DNA of 64,000 nucleotides. It comes from CAWIHS01 sp963836005. Lineage in GTDB: Bacteria > Pseudomonadota > Gammaproteobacteria > GRL18. Below, piece after piece: positions 62,644 to 64,000 of the stretch. How positions within the stretch are numbered: position 1 is the stretch's first letter; each line of letters opens with the position of its first letter. The notes beneath the pieces were generated by a model. That model worked only from the letters and a program-made list of their open reading frames with translations. It did not search any database and was not told the DNA's origin. Both the position numbers and the translations under genes were made by a program. The stretch spans positions 434,001 to 498,000 of the forward strand of contig CAWIHS010000004.1 in assembly GCA_963836005.1 (NCBI GenBank), written 5' to 3'.

Positions 62644-64000
62644 GATGAAATCACTTTTTATGATAATGCTATGGACACTGACATTGCCTGTTACTCTTTG
62701 GGCCAGTAATCAGCATGAAAATATCAGCAATAAGGAATACATCGACTGGATTGTGGAAATGAAAACCGCTACTCGCGGCCCGTTTAAAGATGTGAAGTGG
62801 TTTTGTAATGACGGCAGTGTGTTGCCTCCCAAAGCCTATGCCTGCGTAGAGCATGGGGGAGGCTATCAGCACGGCAATTATGCTGAAAACACCAGCATTT
62901 TACGCAGTAATGGTTATTATGTTGCTAACATTCTGGCAGGTTTTGATGCTGAACAGGCCATGCAGGACCCTGATTTTATCGATCAATATAACCAGATATT
63001 ACTGGAAAAATTTCTGATCCAGATTGATGATGGCTGGATCATGAGAAAAGCGCAATTTTATCGTGGTGCCATTCAGGAGGAAGACGAACGCAAGGGAGCC
63101 AGAAATCTGCTCATCAAATTATGCGGTGAACAAGAATGGATTAGCTATCGTTATCTTGGATTACGTACAGGTGCACGTCTGCTGTCCCATGGTGAAGATA
63201 CTGCCTCGGTACAAAAAATAAGACAAATGGCTGCTTCTCTGGCAGAAAAAGACAGTGGCTTTAAAAAACTGCGCGTTAAAATTCATGGTTCACCGGATGC
63301 AGGTGACGCCCAAATGGTGAGGGAATACGCAAAAACCAAAGTCAGCAAAAATGCCGACAATAGTCAGTATCTTACCCTGGCTGATGAGATTGACAGGGTC
63401 TATAAAGATCCGGCATTAGCAGAATTATTGCGAGCCAATGCAAAAATATTCACCAGGGGGCCCTGGCTGCAATCGTATTTAAATAAGCTTGCGAAATCAC
63501 TGGAAGAGAACAAAAGCCCATACCATCAATTCTCCACAACGGCGAAAGCACTGGCTGATTTGCGTGATTTTATGCCAAAAGTCAGAAATTACAGTGCCCG
63601 TCTGCGCTTGCTGGATATAAGTTTGAATGTTGAAGCTGTCAATTTTAAAGCCAGTACCGAGTTACGTAAAGAAATTCAGCAATTCTCCAGAAAACAACGC
63701 ATTGATCTATTGCAGCAAGCTGCGCTGGCGGCATATGGAACAGGAGCTATCAACAAAAGAAGTTTAGAGCAAATTGAGCATAGTATTGCATCTGTGAATA
63801 AAAATGAAGTGTTATTAAAAGAGTATATCTATGTGCTGAATTATCTGGGACGTGTGCCGGGTTGGGGGACTCAGGCAATGCGTTTTCATTTTTACGGCTC
63901 CATGCAAAAACTGGGTGAAATTGAGCCTCTGAGCTATCATTTTATTCAGGATCAACTACGCGGCAGCCCATTATTGTTTTTCTCACAGGTGCTCAATGAG
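62644..64000 (+). CDS. Probable PEP/pyruvate-binding (phosphoenolpyruvate synthase-like) protein, 5' part
   Basis: 452 codons run off the window end. A signal peptide (MKSLFMIMLWTLTLPVTLWA) predicts export. The following EMKTATRGPFKDVKWFCNDG, VLPPKAYACVEHGGGYQHGN, then a long helical region (LRLLDISLNVEAVNF ... YVLNYLGRVPGWGTQAMRFH) resembles the N-terminal part of large exported proteins annotated as PEP/pyruvate-binding or PEP synthase-like. The nucleotide-binding domain that would prove it lies beyond the window. ATG 62644 has CAGGG 6-7 nt upstream. Assignment is from recall of the family pattern, so moderate. Confidence 0.6.

Overview
The window looks like a mosaic, repeat-laden chromosome segment from a gammaproteobacterium with sulfur-oxidising traits. 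The family-level evidence is a FimV-like protein, a RelA-type (p)ppGpp enzyme, DbpA, EfpL/YeiP and an RND efflux operon. Sulfur metabolism is suggested by a sulfide:quinone oxidoreductase whose three cysteines fall at almost the same positions as in the Acidithiobacillus enzyme, and by a secreted DsrE-like protein. Two small haem-c proteins point to respiratory chemistry. A PEP-CTERM protein implies an exosortase elsewhere in the genome. I cannot name a genus with confidence; a Thiotrichales/Beggiatoa-like or symbiont-type sulfur oxidiser would fit.

Layout. 0.1-3.7 kb: aspartate aminotransferase, uvrB, tRNA-Val(GAC). 3.7-8.2 kb: insertion debris (a MITE, IS66, IS91-like and integrase-type transposase remnants) around a GC-rich secreted PKD-type protein. 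8.4-11.5 kb: cardiolipin synthase and an MltF-like lytic transglycosylase abutting an MscS tail. 11.7-20.6 kb: envelope and secreted proteins (beta-barrel-like protein, SYLF, glycine-zipper lipoprotein, ceramidase-like membrane protein, alpha/beta hydrolase, HEAT repeats, PEP-CTERM, tail-collar protein, Tat-exported small protein). 20.6-27.1 kb: two near-identical IS200/RAYT elements flanking a frameshifted MscK-like channel. 27.2-36.3 kb: dbpA, an RRM protein, a DUF1456 protein, a coiled-coil protein and type III glutamine synthetase, separated by fragments of IS5, IS3, IS6, IS21, IS30 and IS1595 elements. 36.4-40.6 kb: a GC-rich RND efflux operon. 40.7-44.2 kb: a second graveyard with a sulfatase tail. 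44.4-64 kb: a more orderly core with dsrE-like, relA, sqr, a haem protein with a divergent sigma-54 activator, fimV, cytochrome/CobW, adk, efpL, an e(P4)-type phosphatase, a TLC-type nucleotide transporter and the start of a probable PEP/pyruvate-binding protein.

The most striking structure is a set of small non-autonomous elements. One family has termini GTAACTATTCAGCGTA; a second has termini GTAACATCTCAATAAGTCC. Both carry 8-bp target-site duplications that can be read directly. These features match IS66-family end chemistry, and an IS66 fragment lies beside one copy. Two copies split small reading frames that re-close exactly when the element plus one target duplication is removed. Two copies of the second family flank efpL in direct orientation. 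A shared internal module also occurs with unrelated ends, so the elements appear modular.
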